NCBI GenBank assembly: GCA_964389305.1 | Contig: CAYMEK010000051.1 | Span: 1 to 33,087, forward strand | Length of the DNA stretch: 33,087 nt | From: CAYMEK01 sp964389305 | GTDB taxonomy: Bacteria > Spirochaetota > Spirochaetia > SZUA-6 > DRHE01 | Direction of reading: 5' to 3' | Part shown: piece after piece, positions 6,944 to 14,886 of the stretch | Numbering within the stretch: the first letter of the stretch is position 1 | Layout of the letters: every line of letters begins with the position of its first letter | The notes under the pieces: generated by a model | Database searches by the model: none | What the model was told of the DNA's origin: nothing | Seen by the model: only the letters and a program-made list of their open reading frames with translations | Made by a program: the position numbers and the translations under genes

Positions 6944-9900
6944 GGCCTACCTCCTCCCCGGCTCCCCGCAGCGACGCCTCGTCCGCGGCGATCCGGGGCT
7001 GCGGCCCCGGTCCGGCGGCCTGGCTTACCCCCTGGCGCCGCAGCCTTCGTCTCTCCCGGGCGCCTTCGAGCCAGTGGTATAGAATCGGAATAAGGAACAG
7101 CGTGAACAGGGTCGAGACCAGGAGCCCGCCCACTACGGTGAGGGCCATGGGCTTGCGCAGCTCCGAACCTTCTCCCCCGAGGAAGGCCAGGGGCAGCAGT
7201 CCGAGAACCGTGGTCAGCATGGTCATCAGGATCGGCCGCAGGCGGATCCGCCCCCCGGCGATTACGGCGCGGGTAAGCTCGTAGTCCCGCTTGCGCAGCA
7301 AATTGGTGTAGTCCACCAGGATGATCCCGTTGTTGACCACGATACCCACCAGCATCAACATCCCGATCCCGGAGAAGGCGCTGAATATGGTGCCAGTCAG
7401 AAGGTGGATCCAGATCACCCCCACGAAGGTCATAGGTAAAGTGAACATGATGATGAACGGATCGCGGAAGCTTTCGAACTGGGCCGCCATGATGAAATAG
7501 ATCAAGGTAATGGCCAGCGCTACCACCAGGACCAGATCCTTGATCACATCCTGAATGTCCTCCCAGGAGCCGCCGTACACGATCGAAAACCCTTGAGGTA
7601 TGACCATCCTGTCCACCTTGGCCTTGATCTGGTCCACCGCGCTGCGCACGTCGCCTGTCACGTTAGCTGTGACGTTGATCACTCGCTGCTGGCCCTCCCT
7701 GCCGATGCTCACCGGGCCGTAGGCTTTTTCGATCTGGACCAGGTTGGATAGGGGGACTGAAATGCCGAGAGGAGTGGCCACACTGATCAGATCGATGTCC
7801 CTGCTGGAAACGCGGTCCTCGGGACGGAAGCGGACCCGCACCTCCAGCTCCTCCCCCCGGAAGAGCACCGTGGCCACGTTTTCACCGGCAAAAGCCCGCC
7901 TGATGGTTGTGCCCACCTGGGCGGCGGTCAGTCCGTACTGGGCGGCCCGGTTGCGGTCTACCCGGATGCGGTACTCCGGCAGGCCTTCTTCTCTCGACAG
8001 GCTGGCATCCTGGACCGCGTCGACCGACTCCATCACCTTCTCGATTTCCAAGGCCAACTCCCTGCCCTCCTCCAGGTCGTAGCCCCGAACCGAAACGGTC
8101 AGGCCGCTGGACATGCCCATCCCCCCGTCGCCGCCGAAGCCCGAGGTGAAGCGCACCTTGGCACCGGGCACCTGCCGTACCAGGGGACGGAGGGCTTCGA
8201 TGATCTCCTGGTCTGTTCTGTTGCGCTCCCGAAGATCTTTCAGGACCATCTGGACGGAGCCGGTATTGGAAGCCGGGGTGGCCATAAAGTCACCGGTGGA
8301 GCCTACCTGCACCAGGGCGATCTTTTTTTCCGGAACGTTTTCTTCCACGATCGTGTAGATCTTGTCAACGGTTTCGCGGGTGGTATCGAGGTCCGAGCCG
8401 ACGGGAGTCTCGATGTTCAAGCTGATCATCCCCTGGTCGGACTGGGGGTACAGCTCGACGCCGACCCGGGGTATAAGGACCAGACTGCCTATGAACACGA
8501 TCACGATGACGACCACCACCAACACTTTGTGGCGCAGGGCCCAGCCCAGGCTGCTGCCGTAGATCCTATCCAGAAAGCGTAAAGCGGCGCTCCTGCCTTT
8601 CAGCTCTTCCTCCACGTCCAAAAGGGTATTGGACTTCTTCTTGATCCGTACCCTGCGGATCCTGCTGGACAGCATCGGGATGATCGTCAGGGCCACCAGC
8701 AGCGAGGCCAGCAGGGAAAAGGTGACGGTGAAGGCCAGGTCCTTGAACAGCTCCCTGGCCAGTCCGCGGATGAACAGCACCAGGGGCAGGAACACCGCCA
8801 CCGTGGTCAGGGTGGAGGCCATGATGGCGTTGGCCATCTCCTGCGTTCCGTGGCGGGCCGCCTCCCCCGCTTTGGCCCCGCTTTCACGGTAGCGAAAGAT
8901 GTTTTCTATGATGACGATGGAGTTGTCCACCAGCATCCCGATCCCGAGGGCCAGACCGCCGAGAGAGAGCATGTTGAGGGTCAGGTCGAAGAAATACATG
9001 GCGATGATCGTGATGATGATGGACAGGGGAATGGAAACGGCCACGATCAGGGTGGTGGGCAGGTTGCGCAGGAACACGAACAGCACGATCACGGCCAGGA
9101 TCGCGCCCAGTATGGCCACCTGCCAGACGTTGGAGATGGCGTCGTTGATGAAGTCCGCCGTGGCGAACAGCTCCACGATCCGGACATCCTCAGGCAGGGA
9201 ACGCTGGATCGACTCGATCCGTTCTTTGACCCGGTTGGTGACGAGCACCGTGTTGGTTCCGGACTGCTTCTGCACCGCCAGGATGATGGCGTCGTTACGC
9301 TCCACCATGATGTCCGTTTGGCTTTCGGCGTAGCCGCTGTACACGGCGGCGACGTTCTCCAGGTATACGGGACGGCCGTTCGTGTTGCCTACGATGATCC
9401 TGCGCATTTCATTCAGATCGTCCAGCTTGCCTACGGTGCGCAGCGAGTATCTGAGGGCTCCCTCGTTCACCGCGCCGCCGGTGACGTTGAGGTTTTCGGC
9501 CCGCACCGCGTTGGCCACCTGGTCGATGGACAGGCCGTAAGAGGCCAGCAGGGTCCTGTCCAGGTCGATGTTTATCTGCCGCTGCAGGCCTCCCTCCACC
9601 CAAACGGTGGCTACGCCGTCGATCTGCTCGAGACCGTTCTGGAGCGTGTTCTCCGCGATGTAGCGCAGGCTCTCCAGATCCCGCCTTCCCTCGAGGGATA
9701 AAAATACGATCGGGGTCAGAGAGAAGTCGAACTTGAACAGCACCGGCTGGGAGGCATCCTCGGGAATAACGTCTCGAACCAGGTCGAGCCGTTCCCGCAG
9801 GTCGCCTGCGGCCTCGGCCAGGTCGGTTCCCCACTGGTACTCCACGGTCACCAGAGAAGCCCCTTCGGTGGAGGAGCTCCTGATCTTCTCGATGCGGCTG

Positions 9901-10121
9901 GCCGAGGCGGCCGCACTTTCGATCACCTTGGTGAGGTTTTCCTCCACCTCCTGAGGCGATACCCCGGGGTAGGTTGAATAGATGGCGATAACCGGGAAAG
10001 AAATGTCCGGTATCAGGTCAATGGCCAAACGGCCCAGGGAGATGACGCCCACCACGATCAGGGCCAGGTAGAAAACAGTGGCGGTGACCGGTCTCTTGAC
10101 CGAAAGATCGGTTATCTTCAT
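6936..10121 (-). CDS. RND efflux pump inner-membrane transporter (HAE1/AcrB-like, BesB type)
   Basis: A 1061-residue RND transporter that exports drugs or other amphiphiles using the proton gradient. The N-terminus has the canonical first helix (KRPVTATVFYLALIVVGVISLG) and YPGVSPQEVE of the porter domain. The proton-relay helix reads MLVDNSIVIIENIF, with D399 at the AcrB D407 position and asparagine where AcrB has D408, a common HAE1 variant. Further family motifs include FVGVIWIHLLTG and GIVVNNGIILVDYTNLLRK near the C-terminus. The gene overlaps the adaptor stop by four bases (ATGA). The substrate cannot be read from the sequence; VDNS-type pumps are usually hydrophobe rather than heavy-metal exporters. 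Confidence 0.95.
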   Translation of the reverse strand: MKITDLSVKRPVTATVFYLALIVVGVISLGRLAIDLIPDISFPVIAIYSTYPGVSPQEVEENLTKVIESAAASASRIEKIRSSSTEGASLVTVEYQWGTDLAEAAGDLRERLDLVRDVIPEDASQPVLFKFDFSLTPIVFLSLEGRRDLESLRYIAENTLQNGLEQIDGVATVWVEGGLQRQINIDLDRTLLASYGLSIDQVANAVRAENLNVTGGAVNEGALRYSLRTVGKLDDLNEMRRIIVGNTNGRPVYLENVAAVYSGYAESQTDIMVERNDAIILAVQKQSGTNTVLVTNRVKERIESIQRSLPEDVRIVELFATADFINDAISNVWQVAILGAILAVIVLFVFLRNLPTTLIVAVSIPLSIIITIIAMYFFDLTLNMLSLGGLALGIGMLVDNSIVIIENIFRYRESGAKAGEAARHGTQEMANAIMASTLTTVAVFLPLVLFIRGLARELFKDLAFTVTFSLLASLLVALTIIPMLSSRIRRVRIKKKSNTLLDVEEELKGRSAALRFLDRIYGSSLGWALRHKVLVVVVIVIVFIGSLVLIPRVGVELYPQSDQGMISLNIETPVGSDLDTTRETVDKIYTIVEENVPEKKIALVQVGSTGDFMATPASNTGSVQMVLKDLRERNRTDQEIIEALRPLVRQVPGAKVRFTSGFGGDGGMGMSSGLTVSVRGYDLEEGRELALEIEKVMESVDAVQDASLSREEGLPEYRIRVDRNRAAQYGLTAAQVGTTIRRAFAGENVATVLFRGEELEVRVRFRPEDRVSSRDIDLISVATPLGISVPLSNLVQIEKAYGPVSIGREGQQRVINVTANVTGDVRSAVDQIKAKVDRMVIPQGFSIVYGGSWEDIQDVIKDLVLVVALAITLIYFIMAAQFESFRDPFIIMFTLPMTFVGVIWIHLLTGTIFSAFSGIGMLMLVGIVVNNGIILVDYTNLLRKRDYELTRAVIAGGRIRLRPILMTMLTTVLGLLPLAFLGGEGSELRKPMALTVVGGLLVSTLFTLFLIPILYHWLEGARERRRLRRQGVSQAAGPGPQPRIAADEASLRGAGEEVGRG

Positions 10122-11080
10122 TCCTTCTCCTCCGCCACGGCCACCTCATCCCCGTCGCTGAGACTCTGCTGGCCGATGACCACCACCTGGTCGCCCGCCT
10201 CGACTCCGTTCTCGATCACCGCCTTCTCTCCCTCTACGAAAGCGATCACGGGGCGCACCTCGTGCACGGTATCTTGATTCACCACGAAGGCGACCTGCTC
10301 GCCTTCCTTGTCCACCAGCGCGGCCAACGGGATGGTGACCGCACTGTCCAGCTGCCTCAATACGATCCGGGCTTCGGCGAACATCCCGGGTTTCAAAGCA
10401 TGGTTCCGGTTGACCACCCTGATGCGGGTCTCCAGCGTGCGGGAGGCGGGATCCACTACCGGGCTCAATCTGGCCACGGTCCCGGAGAAAACGCGCTCGG
10501 GATAGGCGACCACCTTGATTTCGACCTCCTGTCCAGCCCGCACCCGGCTGATCTTCTTTTCCGGCACGTAGACTACCACTTCCACCACGTCCATGTCCGC
10601 GATCTGAAACAGGGGCGCGGCAGGGTTGACCGTGGCGCCGACCTCGGTCAGGACATCCTTGACCGTGCCGGAAATGGTGGAGGTCACCTCCGCGGGTGCG
10701 AATTTCAAGCCGGCCTGGTCCCGGTCGATCAAGGCCAGGACCTGTCCTTTCCGTATCGCGTCGCCTTCCCGGACCCGCACCTCGCTTATCTTTCCGTTCA
10801 CGGTGGTGAAAATGCTCACTTCCTGCTGGGCGTACACAGAACCGTAGAGCAGAAGGGTTTCCCGGGCGGACTCCCGCGCGGCAGCCGTTACGGCCACCGG
10901 TACGGCGGCCTGCTCATCCGAGGCATTAGATTGTCCCGGCGGCCTGCCGAAAAGAGAAAAGCCGGGACCCGCGCCTTCCCCGGCACCTGGCCCGAATCGC
11001 GTGTAGGCGAAATACAGGCCCGCGGCTACAACCACCAGTACGACAATCAGAATGACGACGATGCGTGCGCCTTTTTTCAT
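10118..11080 (-). CDS. RND efflux periplasmic adaptor (membrane fusion protein), hairpin-less BesA type
   Basis: A 320-residue adaptor. One N-terminal membrane anchor (about residues 6-27) is followed by a glycine-rich linker, then the biotinyl-lipoyl half-motifs GKISEVRVREGDAIRKGQVLALID and GTVKDVLTEVGATVNPAAPLFQI. A beta-barrel (VPEKKISRVRAGQEVEIKV) and a membrane-proximal domain complete it. Only about 15 residues separate the two lipoyl halves, where AcrA-like proteins have a long alpha-helical hairpin, so this adaptor cannot contact the TolC tip in the AcrA way. Borrelia BesA has the same shortening. Its start has GAGGAG six bases upstream, and its stop overlaps the pump start. Confidence 0.92.
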   Translation of the reverse strand: MKKGARIVVILIVVLVVVAAGLYFAYTRFGPGAGEGAGPGFSLFGRPPGQSNASDEQAAVPVAVTAAARESARETLLLYGSVYAQQEVSIFTTVNGKISEVRVREGDAIRKGQVLALIDRDQAGLKFAPAEVTSTISGTVKDVLTEVGATVNPAAPLFQIADMDVVEVVVYVPEKKISRVRAGQEVEIKVVAYPERVFSGTVARLSPVVDPASRTLETRIRVVNRNHALKPGMFAEARIVLRQLDSAVTIPLAALVDKEGEQVAFVVNQDTVHEVRPVIAFVEGEKAVIENGVEAGDQVVVIGQQSLSDGDEVAVAEEKE

Positions 11081-11102
11081 TATATTCTCCTCACTTCATG
11101 CA

Positions 11103-12488
11103 CTAGAAACTCTCGACACCGACCGCGTCCATCAGATCCAGGACATTGCGGTTGTAGTTGAAGATGGCCTGGGCGTAAGCCAGCCTGGCGCTGTTGAGGC
11201 CGAGTTGGGCGTCCTTCAGCTCCACGCTGGAGATATAGCCGCTCTCGTACTGGTCCGCCGCCGCTTCGTAGAGCCGCTGGGCCAGGTCCACGCTCTTCCT
11301 ACCGGAGGCGATCTTGGCCCGCTCCTCGGCGATCTTGAGGATGCTGCTCTCCACGGCGATGCGCACCCCGCTCTCCAACGCTCCGTATTGCACCTGCAGG
11401 TTCTGCAGCTCGAGCCGGGCTTTCTTGATGTTCGCGGATTCCTTGCTCCAGGGGAAGAAGGCGGAGATCGGGACGCTCAGGTTCAATCCCATGGTCAGGT
11501 CCCCTTCCCAGGCATCGATATCGAAGTACCTGTTTTCTCCGGAGGCGGTGTCGAATCCGCTCTGCAGGCTGTAGTTCGCCCAGGCCAACAGAGTCGGTTT
11601 ATTCTGGCTGCGGCTGAGTTTCTCGCTGGCCGCCGCCATGTCCATCCCCTTCCTGAAGCTTCGCAGCTCGTACTTTTTCGTCAGAGCCGTTTGCACCAGC
11701 TGTTCGCGGTCGATCTCTACGGGAATCGGCTCCAGCTCCCCGATCAGCTCGAACTCGAAGTCCTCCTCCTCTATGCCCAGGGCGTTCTTGACATTCAACA
11801 GGGCAATGCGCACGCCATTGTTCGAGGAAATCACCGTTGCCTTGAAGCTTTCCAGGTCCGATTCCGCCCTCAGGACCTCGAAGTCCGCCACCAATCCGGC
11901 GTTGAAACGCTGCCTGGCCACCTCCAGAGCCTCCTCCTTGGCTTCCAGGGTCTCCTTGTTGATCGAAGCCACTTCCAGAGCCAGCAGGTAGCCGTAAAAG
12001 GCATTCTTGATCAGGGTCACGGTTTGGCGTGTTTCCTCCTCCAGGTCCAGGGTCGCCTGGGCCACCGCTTCCTCGGCCAGGCTTACCGCGGCCTTGATCT
12101 TTCCGAAGGTGTACACAGTCTGGCTCAAATCCAGGGACAGACCGAGCGGATCGCTGGCCATCGTGTACCCTCCTGAAGAAAGCTCGATATCAGCCGGAGG
12201 ATTCCCTCCGCCGAAGGAGCCAGCCGGGATGACAGTCGGGGGTATCTCGGTCCTATCGAAAAAATGGGTCCAGGAGGCTCCGGCCGAAAGAGAGGGATAG
12301 TAGGCGGATCTGGCCGCGGCCAGGTCCGCCTGGGCGGCGGCCAGGGCCAGCCGCTTGGATTGGATCCCGGTGCTGTTGGCCAGCCCGTAGCCGATGGCCT
12401 CCTGCAGTGTAAAACGATACGTCTCGGCGCCGGCTGCGCCCAGTACGAGCAGTAAGAGCAGAGCGGCGATCGCTCCTGTTCGCTTCAT
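11103..12488 (-). CDS. TolC-like outer-membrane efflux protein (BesC type)
   Basis: About 461 residues: a signal peptide (MKRTGAIAALLLLLVLGAAGA) followed by the two repeated outer-membrane efflux domains made of long coiled coils and strand pairs. Examples are LQEAIGYGLANSTGIQSKRL in repeat one and QLYEAAADQYESG-like heptads near the C-terminus in repeat two. It forms the trimeric outer-membrane channel for the pump. An ATG at 12494 is possible, but 12488 is chosen because it gives a four-base ATGA overlap with the tetR stop and nine bases to AAGGAGG instead of three. A 22-base gap separates it from the adaptor gene. Confidence 0.92.
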   Translation of the reverse strand: MKRTGAIAALLLLLVLGAAGAETYRFTLQEAIGYGLANSTGIQSKRLALAAAQADLAAARSAYYPSLSAGASWTHFFDRTEIPPTVIPAGSFGGGNPPADIELSSGGYTMASDPLGLSLDLSQTVYTFGKIKAAVSLAEEAVAQATLDLEEETRQTVTLIKNAFYGYLLALEVASINKETLEAKEEALEVARQRFNAGLVADFEVLRAESDLESFKATVISSNNGVRIALLNVKNALGIEEEDFEFELIGELEPIPVEIDREQLVQTALTKKYELRSFRKGMDMAAASEKLSRSQNKPTLLAWANYSLQSGFDTASGENRYFDIDAWEGDLTMGLNLSVPISAFFPWSKESANIKKARLELQNLQVQYGALESGVRIAVESSILKIAEERAKIASGRKSVDLAQRLYEAAADQYESGYISSVELKDAQLGLNSARLAYAQAIFNYNRNVLDLMDAVGVESF

Positions 12489-13156
12489 GAACATATTCCT
12501 CCTTCCGGTTGTACGGCTATTCCCTGGGTCAGGATCTTCATGATGGCCCCGGCCCGTTCTGCTGCTGAACTACGGCTCCGGTCCGCAGCGCTGCTCGAAA
12601 TCCGGGCCAGGCAGATCGACCGCACCGCCTCGTTCACCATTCCCATGAAACTTAACACCATGTCCCGGGTGTCGATGTCACTGCGAATGAGCCCTTTTGC
12701 CTTGCCTTCCTCCACCAAAGCGTGCAGGTACCGGCCCAGCTTCTGGCGTTTGCTGAAAAGAGGATCGCTGAGCTCCCGCCGGTGGCCGGCCATCTCGGGC
12801 GCAAAGATAACCGTGAGCAGGCGGAAATAACCCCTGTTCGAAGCGAAGAAGGCGATCTGGGCTCGAGCGATGGCCTCCATTTGCTCAAAGGGATCCTGGG
12901 TTTCCTCGATCTGCCCGCTGACATACGTCTCCAAACGCTCCAGGACATTGAGCATGACCTGCGAATACAAGTCCTGCTTGTCTTTGAAGTACAGATACAG
13001 GGTGCCTTTGGCCAGCCGGGCCGCTCGAGCCACCTCATCCAAGGCCGTGGTCTCGTATCCTTTGCGGGCGAACACCCGCAATGAAGCCCGGATTATGGTG
13101 CGACGTTTTCTCTCTTTTTTCTCTTCTTTTTCTTCCTGAACTTGGAGCTTGACGAT
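12485..13156 (-). CDS. TetR-family repressor of the efflux operon (start codon non-canonical)
   Basis: A TetR/AcrR-type regulator whose helix-turn-helix is clear (TALDEVARAARLAKGTLYLYF, then KDKQDLY). It is the first gene of the efflux operon and very likely represses it through the palindrome at 13190-13207. The nearest usual start is TTG at 13081, but it has no ribosome site and would remove helix 1 of the DNA-binding domain. The open frame continues upstream with 25 codons (…EKKERKRRTIIRASLRVFARKG) that look like a normal TetR N-terminus. It reaches an ATC codon at 13154-13156, six bases after a perfect AGGAGG (13163-13168), and contains no ATG, GTG or TTG. Either ATC is used, or the ATG has mutated or been misread. 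Gene certain, start not. Confidence 0.87.
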   Translation of the reverse strand: MVKLQVQEEKEEKKERKRRTIIRASLRVFARKGYETTALDEVARAARLAKGTLYLYFKDKQDLYSQVMLNVLERLETYVSGQIEETQDPFEQMEAIARAQIAFFASNRGYFRLLTVIFAPEMAGHRRELSDPLFSKRQKLGRYLHALVEEGKAKGLIRSDIDTRDMVLSFMGMVNEAVRSICLARISSSAADRSRSSAAERAGAIMKILTQGIAVQPEGGICS

Positions 13157-13162
13157 CGTCTT

Positions 13163-13168
13163 CCTCCT
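13163..13168 (-). promoter_or_regulatory. ribosome binding site that places the tetR start at an ATC codon
   Basis: AGGAGG on the minus strand, with a six-base spacer to the ATC at 13156-13154. No ATG, GTG or TTG lies in any suitable position in the tetR frame. Confidence 0.5.
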
Positions 13169-13189
13169 GGTGCGGTCTACGCCTCAAAG

Positions 13190-13207
13190 TGACTGAATAG
13201 TCAGTCA
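13190..13207. promoter_or_regulatory. TetR-type operator
   Basis: Perfect inverted repeat TGACTG (13190-13195), six-base spacer, CAGTCA (13202-13207). It reads TGACTGACTATTCAGTCA on the minus strand, the classic layout of a TetR-family operator. It lies immediately after the -10 box of the tetR promoter, so autorepression of the whole efflux operon is the natural reading. It is more than 80 bases from the other PII-like gene's promoter, which may or may not be controlled by it. Confidence 0.8.
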
Positions 13208-13209
13208 TA

Positions 13210-13238
13210 AAAATATGAACGTTTTCGCCAACCGTCAA
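13210..13238 (-). promoter_or_regulatory. sigma-70-type promoter of the tetR-tolC-adaptor-RND operon
   Basis: On the minus strand, -35 TTGACG (13233-13238), 17-base spacer, -10 TATTTT (13210-13215). The predicted transcription start (about 13203) falls inside the operator palindrome. Confidence 0.65.
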
Positions 13239-13296
13239 TAAAAATCGGTCCGCAGGCGAGGTCCTGGACGCAGCTGCCGCGCAGCCGGATGGCGGC

Positions 13297-13325
13297 TTGA
13301 TTTGCCGCAGCAAATGTACTATATC
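13297..13325 (+). promoter_or_regulatory. sigma-70-type promoter of the divergent PII-like gene
   Basis: -35 TTGATT (13297-13302), 17-base spacer, -10 TATATC (13320-13325), leaving a leader of about 17 bases. An inverted repeat TTTGC-CGCA-GCAAA (13301-13314) sits between the two boxes and could be an operator for an unknown regulator. Confidence 0.5.
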
Positions 13326-13348
13326 TATAGGCACTGCACGGGGTAGGC

Positions 13349-13639
13349 ATGGGAAAGTTGATGGTCTACATAACCCACGACCCATCCGTGGATGAACAGC
13401 TAAAACAGGTACTTTCGGAGCTGAAGATCGATCATTATTCCCGTTTTCGGGAAGCTCTGCAGGTGGCCTCCAGCAGCAAGACATTGCTGGACAGCGAGCT
13501 GGACAAGCACAATGTGACCGTGGCCGTGATCGAGCAGTCCCGCAAAGGCAAGCTACTGGAGAAGTTGAAAGAGATCCAGGTGGACGCGCCCTTCGCCAGT
13601 CTCAGGGCGTTCGTTGTCTCGGTCGTGGATACGATTTAG
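13349..13639 (+). CDS. second small PII-like protein, divergent from the efflux operon
   Basis: A 96-residue protein that aligns almost without gaps with the one at 6638-6943. Shared points include VDEQL/IDEEV, KIDHYSRF/RIDNYTRW, LLEKLKEIQ/ILERVRKLQ and PFASLRAFVV/PFTGLRAAVL. It keeps the same strand-helix-strand order but has replaced the glycine- and histidine-rich loop with ASSSKTLLDSELDKHN, so any ligand or metal site there would be different. A GGGG-type ribosome site precedes the ATG. The location beside tetR, head to head with the efflux operon, suggests a partner or antagonist of the pump-associated copy. No function is established. Confidence 0.78.
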   Translation: MGKLMVYITHDPSVDEQLKQVLSELKIDHYSRFREALQVASSSKTLLDSELDKHNVTVAVIEQSRKGKLLEKLKEIQVDAPFASLRAFVVSVVDTI

Positions 13640-13680
13640 AGCGCATCGACCGTGTTTTCTCCGTGAGATGAATCCAACCC

Positions 13681-13698
13681 TCCGCGAGGAATCGCGGA
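13681..13698 (+). other. GNRA-loop hairpin in front of kdgK
   Basis: A seven-base-pair stem (TCCGCGA with TCGCGGA) closed by GGAA, a GNRA tetraloop, lies between the PII-like gene and kdgK, about 28 bases before the kdgK start. There is no T-tract. It may be a weak terminator for the upstream gene or a leader structure of kdgK. Confidence 0.35.
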
Positions 13699-13726
13699 AG
13701 GCGCTTTACAGCCGGGAGAAACAACA

Positions 13727-14875
13727 ATGGCCAAGACGGTAAGCTATCAGGAAATCAAGTCTCAGGAGTCCTGCCGGTACGACAGCGTATCGATGGGGGA
13801 AGTGATGCTGCGCCTTGATCCCCGGGACGTACCGACCGCCCGCATGCGGGATAACGTCCGAGTGTCCCAGGGCGGCGGGGAGACCAACGTGGCCTGCGGC
13901 CTGGCCTACACCTTCGGGCTGCGTTCGGCCGTGCTCACGGCCCTGGTAGACGACCCGATCGGTGAAAACATCCGCAACCAACTGCGGGAAGCAGGAGTGG
14001 ATGTCAGCAAGGTCATCTGGTGGAACACGAAAAACGACGGCGGCCGCTACTCAACGGACCAGAAGGGGGGCCTGCACAACGGTGTGAACTTCACCTACAA
14101 CGGCTCCGGCGTCATCCCTTCCAACACCACCTACTACAGGGCCCACAGCCCGGCGACCCGCCTCCAGCCCGGGGACTTCGATTTCGACGCGCTGTTCGGC
14201 GAGGAGGGGGTGCGTATCTTCAACACAGGCGGCATCTTCACCCTGATCGGCCCGCGAACCTCCGAGGTGGCCATCGAGGCGGCGCGCAAGGCAGGGGAGC
14301 ACGGAACCTTCGTCTCCGGGGATCTGAATTACCGCTCCAAGGTCGAGCCGGACAAGAAGAAGGCCAGGGCCATCAATCAGAAGCTGGCTCCCTACCTCGG
14401 CTTCCTGGTCGGCAACGATTCGGACCTCTCCGACGCCCTGGGCTACGACACCAAGAGCAAAAAGGGCGCCGGATTCAGCGACTGGCTTCCCGCCTACCAG
14501 GAAACCATCAAGAACGTGGCCGGGGACTTCCCCAACCTCAGCCTGATCGGCACCCAGTGGCGCGGGGCTCATAATGCTGATTTGATAAGCTGGGCGGCCG
14601 TACTCTACAACACCAGGACGGACAGATGGTACCTATCCCCTGTACGGGAGAATGTGCCTATCCGGGACCGTACAGGCGGGGGCGACTCCTTCGCCTCAGG
14701 TGTGCTGGCGGCCCTGCTGAAGGGCAAAGATCTGGAGACCGCCGTAAACTGGGGCGCCGCTCACGGCATGCTGGTTCAGGAGGTCCCCGGCGACATCACC
14801 ATGGTCAACCAGGCAGCCGTGGAAGCGGAAGTCAAGAGGGCCGCGGCAGGAGGCGGGGTCAAGGCCGCCCGCTGA
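13727..14875 (+). CDS. kdgK: 2-keto-3-deoxygluconate kinase (PfkB family)
   Basis: A 382-residue PfkB-type sugar kinase. It would phosphorylate 2-keto-3-deoxygluconate, the KduD product, to KDPG, which an aldolase (not in the window) would split. The N-terminal substrate region (GEVMLRLDPRD) and SQGGGETNVACGLAYTFG match KdgK-like kinases. The ATP site reads RDRTGGGDSFASGV (about 313-326) with catalytic D320; the usual GAGD alanine is glycine here. It starts in the ACAACA-ATG context shared with kdgF and kduD, although it is 7 kb away, separated by the efflux genes. No GTTTCAT operator was found upstream. Other sugar-acid kinases of the family are possible, but pathway fit makes KdgK the best call. 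Confidence 0.87.
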   Translation: MAKTVSYQEIKSQESCRYDSVSMGEVMLRLDPRDVPTARMRDNVRVSQGGGETNVACGLAYTFGLRSAVLTALVDDPIGENIRNQLREAGVDVSKVIWWNTKNDGGRYSTDQKGGLHNGVNFTYNGSGVIPSNTTYYRAHSPATRLQPGDFDFDALFGEEGVRIFNTGGIFTLIGPRTSEVAIEAARKAGEHGTFVSGDLNYRSKVEPDKKKARAINQKLAPYLGFLVGNDSDLSDALGYDTKSKKGAGFSDWLPAYQETIKNVAGDFPNLSLIGTQWRGAHNADLISWAAVLYNTRTDRWYLSPVRENVPIRDRTGGGDSFASGVLAALLKGKDLETAVNWGAAHGMLVQEVPGDITMVNQAAVEAEVKRAAAGGGVKAAR

Positions 14876-14886
14876 CGGACGGAGAT

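Noticed and set aside
14626..14886. Upstream in-frame extension of sfsA to an ATG inside kdgK
   Set aside because: It would overlap the well-supported kdgK by 250 bases, and its translation is arginine- and glycine-rich out-of-frame sequence without SfsA resemblance.
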